Below, piece after piece: positions 1 through 6,384 of a DNA stretch of 8,942 nt; the stretch's first letter is position 1, and every line of letters starts with the position of its first letter. The notes under the pieces are model-generated. The model saw only the letters and a list, made by a program, of their open reading frames with translations, ran no database searches and was not told the origin of the DNA. The position numbers were made by a program, and so were the translations under genes. The stretch is from an uncultured Lachnospiraceae bacterium (lineage in GTDB: Bacteria > Bacillota_A > Clostridia > Lachnospirales > Lachnospiraceae), in contig USPJ01000030.1 of the NCBI GenBank assembly GCA_900556645.1, forward strand, positions 1 through 8,942. The letters run 5' to 3'.

Positions 1-1178
1 GTTCCCTTTGCACTTTCCCTCTCATAAAAATCCGGCAAGACCTCCTCTGCCTTTCCCACAAAAAACTCTGTATTGGTAATCTGATTAATCTTGGCATTGG
101 TTCTGGCATCCTCAATGGCAGGTGCCACAATCTCCACACCGTACACTTTTTTTGCCTTCTGTGCCAGAAACAGCGAAATGGTTCCGATACCGCAGTACAA
201 ATCCCAGACCGTCTCGCCACCGTTTAACCCTGCATACTCCAAGGCGGTGGAATAAAGCTTTTCTGTCTGAATCGGATTTACCTGATAAAAAGACTGTGGA
301 GAAATCCGATAGGCAATTCCTGCTCCCTGCTGCTCCAGATTTTCTCCGGTTCTCAGGTGAATGTAATCTGTAATATAATCCTGTCCCCAAAGCGTCTCTA
401 CCTTTTCTCCCAATATCACATTGGTGTTCTTCTCATTGATATTTATGGAAATGCTGGTCATACCGTCTAGTTTACATAATTCTTCTACCAATTTCTCTGC
501 ATGTGGCAGCTTCGGTGCATTGATGACCACACAAACCATCCATTCTCCGGTGGTAAATCCATATCGGGTCAGCACATGACGCACCACACCCTGATGGGTC
601 TTTTCATCGTATGGCTCTATGTGGTATTGTTCCATAAAGGAAATTACCACATCCAGAATCTTCTCATTTTGAGGCATTCCCAACAGACAATTCCGATTGG
701 GAATAATATTGTGGGTTCTGCCTGCATAGAATCCCGTGATAATGTTTCCATCCTTATCTTTTCCCACCGGAAACTGTGCCTTATTGCGATAGTGATACGG
801 CTCCTCCATGCCCATAATCGGCTCCATGACCTCATTCAGCAATTCTTCGGAAAAACCGCCAATCCGCATCAGATTATTCCGCACCTTTCGCTCCTTGAAC
901 TCCAGTTGTTTTTCATAGGAGAGTCCCTGAATCTGACAGCCGCCGCAGGCTCTGTGAAATTCACAGCGAGGTGTCACACGATACTCCGATGGCTCCAAAA
1001 TCTCCATCAGACGTGCGTATCCGTAATTCTTTTTCATTTTCATAATCTTTACGGATACCAAATCCCCAATGACTGCATCCTTGACAAAAAGAGGGATATT
1101 TTCGGCTCTGCCGATTCCCTCTCCGTCAATTCCCATATCTTCAATTTTTATGGTTAAAATATCATCTTTTTTCATCAT
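1..1178 (-). CDS. rlmD: 23S rRNA (uracil-5-)-methyltransferase, RlmD/RumA (TrmA) family, 3' end off window
   Basis: Predicted SAM-dependent enzyme that methylates C5 of a uridine in 23S rRNA. I translated it from the ATG at 1178; 392 codons are in the window and the C-terminus, including the expected catalytic Cys region, lies beyond position 1. Residues about 1-62 look like a TRAM RNA-binding domain (GIDGEGIGR near the start). Cysteines C72, C78 and C81 (CEFHRACGGC) plus C164 match the four ligands of the [4Fe-4S] cluster in E. coli RumA. SFYQVNP (296-302) and DLYCGIGT (326-333) are family motifs, the latter the SAM-binding loop, with E349 at the end of the next strand. Family members are about 450 aa, so roughly 60 residues are missing. 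The start is one base after the yhaM stop and has no strong Shine-Dalgarno, so translation is probably coupled; an ATG one codon later is equally possible. Target base (one or two uridines, as in Bacillus RlmCD) cannot be told from sequence. Confidence 0.93.
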   Translation of the reverse strand, partial: MMKKDDILTIKIEDMGIDGEGIGRAENIPLFVKDAVIGDLVSVKIMKMKKNYGYARLMEILEPSEYRVTPRCEFHRACGGCQIQGLSYEKQLEFKERKVRNNLMRIGGFSEELLNEVMEPIMGMEEPYHYRNKAQFPVGKDKDGNIITGFYAGRTHNIIPNRNCLLGMPQNEKILDVVISFMEQYHIEPYDEKTHQGVVRHVLTRYGFTTGEWMVCVVINAPKLPHAEKLVEELCKLDGMTSISININEKNTNVILGEKVETLWGQDYITDYIHLRTGENLEQQGAGIAYRISPQSFYQVNPIQTEKLYSTALEYAGLNGGETVWDLYCGIGTISLFLAQKAKKVYGVEIVAPAIEDARTNAKINQITNTEFFVGKAEEVLPDFYERESAKG

Positions 1179-1179
1179 T

Positions 1180-2127
1180 TTACTTGCTCGTTCTGCGAAT
1201 GTTGGACTCCAAGAAACGATTGTAGCCCTGCCACTCCGTATTTCCCTCTGCGGTGGCAGAAAGAGCCTCTTTCATCGTCTCCATCTTAGCATCCGTATTA
1301 TCTGCAAAGCTCAATGCCAGTGCCTCTATCAGTCCCGGCTTTTTCGGTGAACCGTATTCCAGCTCTCCGTGGTGGGCTAAAATACAATGCTTCAATTCAT
1401 TTCCAAGACGAACCGGGAAATCCGGTATCTGACGGATACGTTCTCCTACAAATTCCGCTCCCATCATAATATGACCCAGAAGCTGTCCCTCATCCGTGTA
1501 ATCATTTTCCGGGAAAGTGGAAAGCTCCTCTAATTTTCCGATATCATGGAACATTGCTGCTGTCAGTAACAAATCCCGGTTTATCATAGGATAATTTCCG
1601 GCAAAAAAGTCACAGATTTTGGTAACACTTAACGTATGTTCCAAAAGACCTCCCACAAATCCGTGGTGTACGCTTTTGGCTGCAGAATGGAATTTAAAAC
1701 GCTTTTCAAAATCCTCGTCCTCCAAAAATACCCCGGACAACAACTGTTTTAAATATGGATTCTGCACGCTTCGGATATATTCTGCCAATTCCTGATACAT
1801 CTGGTCAATATCCTTCTCACTGACCGGAAGATAATCCGATGGCTCGAATTCTCCTTCCTCTGCTTTCCGCACCCGTTTTACGTTTAACTGAAGTGCTCCC
1901 TGAAAGCTGGTAACGTCTGCGGTTACCTGTATGTAATCCAGAGAATCAAATTCCTCAATTCCGCTGGAATCCAAATCCCATATTTTTGCATCCACGGTTC
2001 CGGTCTTATCCTGTAACACCAGATTTCCGTATGGTTTTCCCGCCTTGGTCAAAGCGGTCTGCTTAAATTTACAAAGATAAATCTCGTTGATTCTTTCTCC
2101 TTCCCGGAGCATATCGATATATTTCAT
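1180..2127 (-). CDS. yhaM: 3'-5' exoribonuclease YhaM family (OB-fold + HD domain)
   Basis: Predicted cytoplasmic 3'-to-5' exoribonuclease of 315 aa; Bacillus subtilis YhaM is about the same length. Residues about 12-90 form an OB-fold-like nucleic-acid-binding region (YLCKFKQTALTKAGKPYGNL, then DKTGTVDAKIWD). The HD metal-dependent phosphohydrolase domain follows: H164 (LLEHTLSVTK), H194-D195 (MFHDIGKLEEL), H252-H253 (AHHGELEYGSPKKP) and D276 (SFADNTDAK) are the expected metal-binding residues, all present. In this family the enzyme trims RNA 3' ends and contributes to mRNA turnover. The start is ATG at 2127 with an AGG Shine-Dalgarno core 7 nt upstream. A good promoter lies at 2198-2226. 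It is first in a two-gene unit with the rRNA methyltransferase, an RNA-metabolism pairing. Nothing is truncated. Confidence 0.95.
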   Translation of the reverse strand: MKYIDMLREGERINEIYLCKFKQTALTKAGKPYGNLVLQDKTGTVDAKIWDLDSSGIEEFDSLDYIQVTADVTSFQGALQLNVKRVRKAEEGEFEPSDYLPVSEKDIDQMYQELAEYIRSVQNPYLKQLLSGVFLEDEDFEKRFKFHSAAKSVHHGFVGGLLEHTLSVTKICDFFAGNYPMINRDLLLTAAMFHDIGKLEELSTFPENDYTDEGQLLGHIMMGAEFVGERIRQIPDFPVRLGNELKHCILAHHGELEYGSPKKPGLIEALALSFADNTDAKMETMKEALSATAEGNTEWQGYNRFLESNIRRTSK

Positions 2128-2136
2128 ATAACTACC

Positions 2137-2151
2137 TGCACATTCCGTGCA
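2137..2151 (-). repeat. Small inverted repeat (hairpin) touching the yhaM Shine-Dalgarno
   Basis: On the minus strand TGCAC and GTGCA flank a 5-nt loop (GGAAT), giving a 5-bp stem, or 6 bp with a closing G-U pair. Its 3' arm ends at 2137, the first base of the AGG core of the yhaM ribosome binding site. It could modulate ribosome access or be a protein-binding half-site pair; at this length it could also be chance. Confidence 0.35.
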
Positions 2152-2197
2152 TCCTTTCTATTAAAAATTCTTTGTCTGTCTCCCCGAATCTATGCCT

Positions 2198-2226
2198 ATT
2201 ATACTTTTCCCAGACAGTCCTTGCAA
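2198..2226 (-). promoter_or_regulatory. sigma-A-type promoter for yhaM-rlmD
   Basis: Read on the minus strand, -35 TTGCAA (2226-2221), a 17-bp spacer and a consensus -10 TATAAT (2203-2198). Transcription should start near 2191, leaving a leader of about 64 nt before the yhaM ATG at 2127. Confidence 0.75.
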
Positions 2227-2236
2227 GAGATTTTTC

Positions 2237-2265
2237 TTTTCATTCTCAGTCTTTTGGGGTAAAAT
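2237..2265 (+). promoter_or_regulatory. sigma-A-type promoter for the mutS2 operon
   Basis: -35 TTTTCA (2237-2242; 4 of 6 consensus), a 17-bp spacer and -10 TAAAAT (2260-2265; 5 of 6). Transcription should start near 2272, giving a short leader of about 22 nt with the ribosome binding site at 2283-2286. This places the transcript start after the upstream alternative codons and supports translation from 2294. Confidence 0.6.
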
Positions 2266-2282
2266 GAATTTAGTACAAATTT

Positions 2283-2286
2283 GGAG
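2283..2286 (+). promoter_or_regulatory. Ribosome binding site that fixes the mutS2 start
   Basis: GGAG (2283-2286) lies 7 nt before the ATG at 2294. The open frame extends upstream to 2192, but that stretch contains the predicted promoter and encodes a Phe-rich non-family sequence. Confidence 0.75.
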
Positions 2287-2293
2287 AGAAACT

Positions 2294-4672
2294 ATGAATC
2301 AAAAAGCTTTAAAAACTTTAGAATATAACAAAATTATTGATTTACTGTCGGTTCACGCCAACTGTGAAGCCGCCAAAAAGCTTTGCCGGGAACTGACACC
2401 TATGACAGACCTTGAAGAAATCCGACAGGCACAGCAGCAGACCGCCGATGCTCTGACTCGTATTTTCAAAGCCGGAAGCCTTTCTTTTCTGGGAATCCAT
2501 GACGTAACAGCTTCCATGAAACGCTTAGAAATCGGTGCTTCTTTGGGCATTGAGGAATTATTACAATTAGCCTCCCTATTAGAGGTTGCAAAACGTGCCA
2601 AAGCTTTTTCCAGAACCGACCGGGATGAAACCATTTCCGATTCTCTGGATGCTTTTTTTGACGGAATCGAACCGCTGACACCCCTTTTGGAGGAAATCCG
2701 CCGCTGTATCATCTCTCGGGATGAAATCAGTGACGATGCCAGCAGCAACCTCAAATCCATCCGTCGGAGTATGCGGGGCATGCAGGACAAGATTCATTCA
2801 CAGATGAACAGCCTGCTAAATTCTGCCTCTGCCAGCGGATATTTACAGGACAATGTCATTACCATGCGAAACGGACGTTACTGTCTTCCGGTAAAAGCAG
2901 ATTCCAAGAATCAGGTGGCAGGTATGGTTCACGACCAGTCTTCCACAGGTTCTACTGTCTTTATCGAGCCTTTGGCGATTGTGAACTTAAACAATGAGCT
3001 GAAGGAGCTGTCCTTAAAGGAGCAGGAAGAAATCAATGTGATTCTGGCAAATCTCAGCAACTTAGCTTCCGAATATATCCCTTATATCTTGGAGGATTAC
3101 CGCATTCTGGTACAGTTGGATTTTATTTTTGCAAAGGCTCTTCTGGCAAAGGATATGAACGGTGTTGCCCCGATTTTCAACACCGATGGTTTTATTGACA
3201 TTAAGAAAGGACGCCATCCTCTTTTAGATAAGAAAAAGGTGGTTCCTATTGATATACAGTTGGGCGGAGATTTTGACCTGTTGATTGTAACAGGACCTAA
3301 TACAGGAGGTAAGACCGTGTCCTTAAAGACTGTGGGATTGTTTTCCCTCATGGGGCAGGCAGGACTTCACATTCCGGCAAATGACCGCAGCCAGCTTTCC
3401 ATTTTTACCGATGTTTTCGCAGACATTGGAGATGAGCAGAGTATTGAACAGAATTTAAGTACCTTCTCTTCTCACATGACGAATATTGTAACCATTTTGA
3501 AGCAGGTAAATGAAAATTCTCTGGTATTGTTTGATGAGCTTTGTGCCGGAACAGACCCTACGGAGGGTGCCGCTCTGGCAATCGCAATTCTGTCCCGCCT
3601 TCATGAGCGTGGTATCCGCACTATGGCTACCACACATTACAGCGAAATTAAGGTTTTTGCTCTGTCCACCGAAGGAGTGGAGAATGCCTGCTGTGAATTT
3701 GACGTTGCTACCTTGAGCCCTACCTACCGTCTTTTAATCGGTATTCCGGGAAAAAGTAATGCTTTTGCCATTTCCGGTAAGTTGGGACTAGATTCTTCTC
3801 TCATTGAGGATGCCAAATCCCGTATTTCCGAAAGTCAGGAAAATTTTGAAGATTTGATTGCCAGTCTGGAAACCAGCCGTGTTACCATCGAAAAAGAACA
3901 GTTGGAAATTGCCTCCTACAAAACAGAGATTGAAACCCTCAAGAAAAAGCTGGAGGAAAAACAGGAGCGTCTGGACAACAGCCGGGAAAAGATTCTGCGG
4001 GAGGCCAATGAAGAAGCCCACAAGATTCTGCGGGAAGCCAAGGAAGTGGCTGACACTTCTATTCGGAATCTCAACAAATACGGCAATGTGCAGGGCGATA
4101 CCAAACAGATGGAAAAAGAACGTGCCCGTCTGCGGGATAAAATGAACACTGTGGAGAAAAACATGGCGATGAAATCCAAGACGTCCACCAATGTCAACGC
4201 ACCGAAAAAGCTGCGTATCGGGGATTCCGTCAAGGTTCTCAGCATGAATCTGAAGGGCACGGTACATTCTCTGCCGGATGCCAAAGGAAATCTGTTCGTA
4301 CAGATGGGAATTCTCCGTTCTCAGGTGAATATCAAGGATTTGGTATTACTGCCGGACGATACCAATACCAATGAGAAGAAATTCCAAAAGACCAGTGCCG
4401 GAAAGATTAAGATGAGTAAAACAGCAAGTATCTCCACAGAAATTAATTTAATCGGAAAAACCGTGGACGAGGCACTTGCTGTGTTAGATAAATATTTGGA
4501 TGATGCCTACTTGGCCCACCTGCCTTCCGTGCGGATTGTCCACGGAAAGGGTACCGGTGCTCTCCGCAATGCGGTACACGGCTATTTAAAACGGGTAAAA
4601 TTTGTAAAAAATTATCATTTAGCTGAATTTGGAGAAGGTGACGCCGGCGTTACCATTGCTGAATTCCGCTAA
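2294..4672 (+). CDS. mutS2: MutS2 (RqcU) ATPase with C-terminal Smr domain
   Basis: 792 aa from ATG 2294, close to the 785 aa of Bacillus MutS2. The N-terminal half is the MutS core/lever region without mismatch-recognition domains. The ABC-type ATPase has Walker A GPNTGGKT (334-341), Walker B LVLFDELCAGTDP (410-422, D414/E415) and the switch H in TTHYSEIK (H448). A charged coiled coil spans about 510-596, a KOW-like segment about 640-685 (RIGDSVKVLSMNLKGTV), and the Smr domain about 713-792 with HGKGTG at 750-755. In B. subtilis this protein binds collided ribosomes and splits them for quality control; older work on other species links it to suppression of recombination. The usual acidic/basic first Smr motif (LDLRG-like) reads INLIG here (717-721), so nuclease activity is doubtful. 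It heads a probable three-gene operon with the response regulator and kinase downstream. Confidence 0.97.
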   Translation: MNQKALKTLEYNKIIDLLSVHANCEAAKKLCRELTPMTDLEEIRQAQQQTADALTRIFKAGSLSFLGIHDVTASMKRLEIGASLGIEELLQLASLLEVAKRAKAFSRTDRDETISDSLDAFFDGIEPLTPLLEEIRRCIISRDEISDDASSNLKSIRRSMRGMQDKIHSQMNSLLNSASASGYLQDNVITMRNGRYCLPVKADSKNQVAGMVHDQSSTGSTVFIEPLAIVNLNNELKELSLKEQEEINVILANLSNLASEYIPYILEDYRILVQLDFIFAKALLAKDMNGVAPIFNTDGFIDIKKGRHPLLDKKKVVPIDIQLGGDFDLLIVTGPNTGGKTVSLKTVGLFSLMGQAGLHIPANDRSQLSIFTDVFADIGDEQSIEQNLSTFSSHMTNIVTILKQVNENSLVLFDELCAGTDPTEGAALAIAILSRLHERGIRTMATTHYSEIKVFALSTEGVENACCEFDVATLSPTYRLLIGIPGKSNAFAISGKLGLDSSLIEDAKSRISESQENFEDLIASLETSRVTIEKEQLEIASYKTEIETLKKKLEEKQERLDNSREKILREANEEAHKILREAKEVADTSIRNLNKYGNVQGDTKQMEKERARLRDKMNTVEKNMAMKSKTSTNVNAPKKLRIGDSVKVLSMNLKGTVHSLPDAKGNLFVQMGILRSQVNIKDLVLLPDDTNTNEKKFQKTSAGKIKMSKTASISTEINLIGKTVDEALAVLDKYLDDAYLAHLPSVRIVHGKGTGALRNAVHGYLKRVKFVKNYHLAEFGEGDAGVTIAEFR

Positions 4673-4675
4673 GAA

Positions 4676-4681
4676 AGAAGG
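4676..4681 (+). promoter_or_regulatory. Ribosome binding site of the response regulator
   Basis: AGAAGG lies 7 nt before the ATG at 4689, in the 16-bp gap after mutS2. It selects 4689 over an in-frame TTG inside the mutS2 end at 4629. Confidence 0.75.
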
Positions 4682-4688
4682 TTTATTT

Positions 4689-5390
4689 ATGAATAAGCAA
4701 AAAATTTTAGTTGTAGACGATGATGTAAACATCGCAGAGCTTATTTCTCTCTACCTTACGAAAGAATGTTTTGACACCCGGATGGTGCATGACGGCGAGA
4801 TGGCTTTGGAAGTCTTTGACTCCTATCAGCCTAATTTGATTATTCTGGACTTAATGCTTCCGGGCATTGACGGTTATCAGGTTTGCCGTGAGATTCGCGG
4901 CAAATCCAATACCCCGATTATTATGCTTTCCGCAAAAGGGGAAGTCTTTGACAAGGTTCTGGGACTGGAACTGGGGGCAGATGATTATCTTCTAAAGCCT
5001 TTTGATACCAAGGAGCTGGTGGCAAGGGTTAAGGCTGTGCTACGGCGTTATCAGCCGGCACCTGCCCCTACCGCCGCTCGTCCGGACTTAAAATGTGTTG
5101 CCTATGATGACTTAGTCGTAAATCTTTCGAATTACTCGGTTCTCTACTATGACAAAGCCATTGAGATGCCTCCAAAGGAATTGGAACTGCTCTATTTTCT
5201 GGCTTCTTCACCAAATCAGGTATTTACCAGAGAACAGCTTTTAGACAACATCTGGGGCTATGAATATATTGGTGATACCCGTACTGTGGACGTCCATGTA
5301 AAACGTCTCCGTGAAAAAATTAAAGACCATGCCTCATGGCGGATTGCTACGGTCTGGGGTATCGGTTACAAATTCGAGGTTAAAAAATGA
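4689..5390 (+). CDS. OmpR/PhoB-family response regulator
   Basis: DNA-binding response regulator of 233 aa, the usual size. The receiver domain (about 4-120) has the acidic pocket D10-D11, phosphoacceptor D54 (LIILDLMLPG), switch S81 and conserved K103 (LLKPF). A Pro/Ala-rich linker (123-132) joins a winged-helix effector domain (about 136-232) with typical motifs: PPKELELLYFLA, FTREQLLDNIWG, RTVDVHVKRLREKI and GIGYKFE. It should be phosphorylated by the kinase encoded next, which overlaps it by 4 bp (ATGA), and then bind direct-repeat sites as a dimer. Target genes and signal cannot be read from the sequence. It starts 16 bp after mutS2 with its own ribosome binding site, so it is most likely co-transcribed from the mutS2 promoter. 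I do not assign a specific gene name. Confidence 0.95.
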   Translation: MNKQKILVVDDDVNIAELISLYLTKECFDTRMVHDGEMALEVFDSYQPNLIILDLMLPGIDGYQVCREIRGKSNTPIIMLSAKGEVFDKVLGLELGADDYLLKPFDTKELVARVKAVLRRYQPAPAPTAARPDLKCVAYDDLVVNLSNYSVLYYDKAIEMPPKELELLYFLASSPNQVFTREQLLDNIWGYEYIGDTRTVDVHVKRLREKIKDHASWRIATVWGIGYKFEVKK

Positions 5391-6286
5391 GTGATTTCAT
5401 GTGGGGGATTTTGTTTCTTCTTTATCTTGCATTAATTCTATTTGTGGTTTTTCGTTTTCAACGTCCTTTAAAGAAGCTTTCAGATGCCGCAAAGGAATAT
5501 GCAAATGGTAATTATCAAGAACAGCTTCCCCTTTACGAAAATAATATTGAAATGAAATATATTGCTGCCTCTTTGAATTATATGGCAGATAAACTGGAAA
5601 CCATTGAGGGAAAACAACGAACCTTTATATCCAACGTTTCCCATGATTTCCGTTCCCCACTGACCTCCATCCGGGGTTATGTGGATGCAATGCTGGATGG
5701 AACTATTCCGGTGGAAATGCAGGAGAAATATCTCAACATCATCCTGTTTGAAACAGAGCGTCTTACCAAACTGACGGAGAGTCTCTTAGAGCTGAACAAA
5801 TACGAATCCAAGAATATGATTTTAGACCTGACGGATTTTGATTTTCATCATATTATACATCAGACTTTAACCACCTTTGAAGGTGCTTTGGAGAAAAAAC
5901 AGGTTTCCGTGGAATTGCTTTTTGAGGATGAACCACTGATGGTTCATGCAGATATGGGAAAAATTCAACAGGTTCTTTATAATCTGATTGACAATGCCAT
6001 CAAATTTTCCAATACCGACGGTTCTATCCTTATCGATACCACTACCCGAAACGGTAAGGTTTATTTTTCTATTAAGGATTTCGGCATCGGCATTCCCAGA
6101 GACTCGGTCTCTAAGATATGGGATCGTTTTTACAAAATGGATTCCTCCCGCGGAAAGGATACCAAGGGTACCGGGCTTGGTCTTGCCATTGTAAAGGAAA
6201 TTATAAACCTTCAGGATGAAAATATTAATGTCATCAGCACCGAAGGGGTTGGCACGGAATTTATTTTCACCCTGTCTCTTGCCTGA
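5387..6286 (+). CDS. Sensor-less membrane histidine kinase (HAMP-like linker, HisKA, HATPase_c)
   Basis: 299 aa, translationally coupled to the response regulator by an ATGA overlap. One hydrophobic helix (about 5-23) is followed by basic residues and a HAMP-like segment (RPLKKLSDAAKEYANGNYQ onward, about 26-75). The dimerisation domain has the phosphoacceptor H86 in SHDFRSP; the ATP-binding domain has an N box (NLIDNAIKFS, 199-208), G1 DFGIGIP (231-237), an F box around WDRFYKM and G2 GTGLGLAI (261-268). The catalytic core looks intact. Unlike typical partners of OmpR-type regulators, there is no first membrane helix and no extracellular sensor loop: the only helix sits where TM2 would be. 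It may sense through the membrane, through HAMP, or through a partner, or it may be a shortened descendant of a full-length kinase. Signal unknown. Confidence 0.94.
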   Translation: MSDFMWGILFLLYLALILFVVFRFQRPLKKLSDAAKEYANGNYQEQLPLYENNIEMKYIAASLNYMADKLETIEGKQRTFISNVSHDFRSPLTSIRGYVDAMLDGTIPVEMQEKYLNIILFETERLTKLTESLLELNKYESKNMILDLTDFDFHHIIHQTLTTFEGALEKKQVSVELLFEDEPLMVHADMGKIQQVLYNLIDNAIKFSNTDGSILIDTTTRNGKVYFSIKDFGIGIPRDSVSKIWDRFYKMDSSRGKDTKGTGLGLAIVKEIINLQDENINVISTEGVGTEFIFTLSLA

Positions 6287-6317
6287 TGGAATTTATCTAA
6301 AACGGATTTTCAAGCAT

Positions 6318-6371
6318 AAAAAACCGCTATAACCAGTACATTCCAACTACTGATTACAGCGGATTTTCTAT
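6318..6371. terminator. Bidirectional terminator between the kinase and rplQ
   Basis: Fifteen-nucleotide arms at 6324-6338 and 6348-6362 flank a 9-nt loop. Read on the minus strand the two non-Watson-Crick positions become G-U wobbles, so the stem is fully paired and followed at once by U6 (6323-6318): a strong terminator for rplQ. On the plus strand the same positions are A-C mismatches and the trailing tract is only ATTTTCT (6363-6369), so it is weaker for the mutS2 operon. It sits 31 bp after the kinase stop and 22 bp after the rplQ stop. Confidence 0.88.
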
Positions 6372-6384
6372 AATTTCCGTTCTA

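Larger units (their letters stand above)
2128..2293. promoter_or_regulatory. Divergent intergenic region between yhaM and mutS2
   Basis: This 166-bp gap separates divergently transcribed operons and contains no convincing gene. It holds one promoter per direction (listed separately), a small inverted repeat next to the yhaM ribosome binding site, and a spaced CTGTCT/AGACAG inverted repeat (2176-2181 and 2212-2217) flanking the yhaM -10 box. Confidence 0.85.

Noticed and set aside
501..1157. 218-aa plus-strand open frame opposite the methyltransferase
   Set aside because: The minus strand encodes a continuous protein with Fe-S cysteines and a SAM motif; the plus-strand translation has no family features.
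2132..2152. Six-codon leader peptide (MHGMCR) upstream of yhaM
   Set aside because: The AGG before its ATG is directly adjacent, leaving no spacing for ribosome binding, and there is no run of regulatory codons.
2192..2293. Upstream extension of the mutS2 frame (34 codons)
   Set aside because: It overlaps the predicted promoter, encodes a Phe-rich sequence unlike MutS2, and the ATG at 2294 has its own ribosome binding site and gives the family length.
2353..2797. Antisense open frames within the 5' part of mutS2
   Set aside because: They are Arg/Ser-rich shadow translations lying wholly inside a well-supported gene.
3788..4284. Long antisense open frames opposite the mutS2 coiled coil (159 and 122 aa)
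   Set aside because: They are Phe/Leu/Ser-rich mirror images of the Lys/Glu-rich coiled-coil codons, with no ribosome binding site and no recognisable domain.
4629..4688. Longer response regulator starting inside mutS2
   Set aside because: It starts at TTG, and the receiver domain begins directly after the ATG at 4689, which has an AGAAGG site 7 nt upstream.
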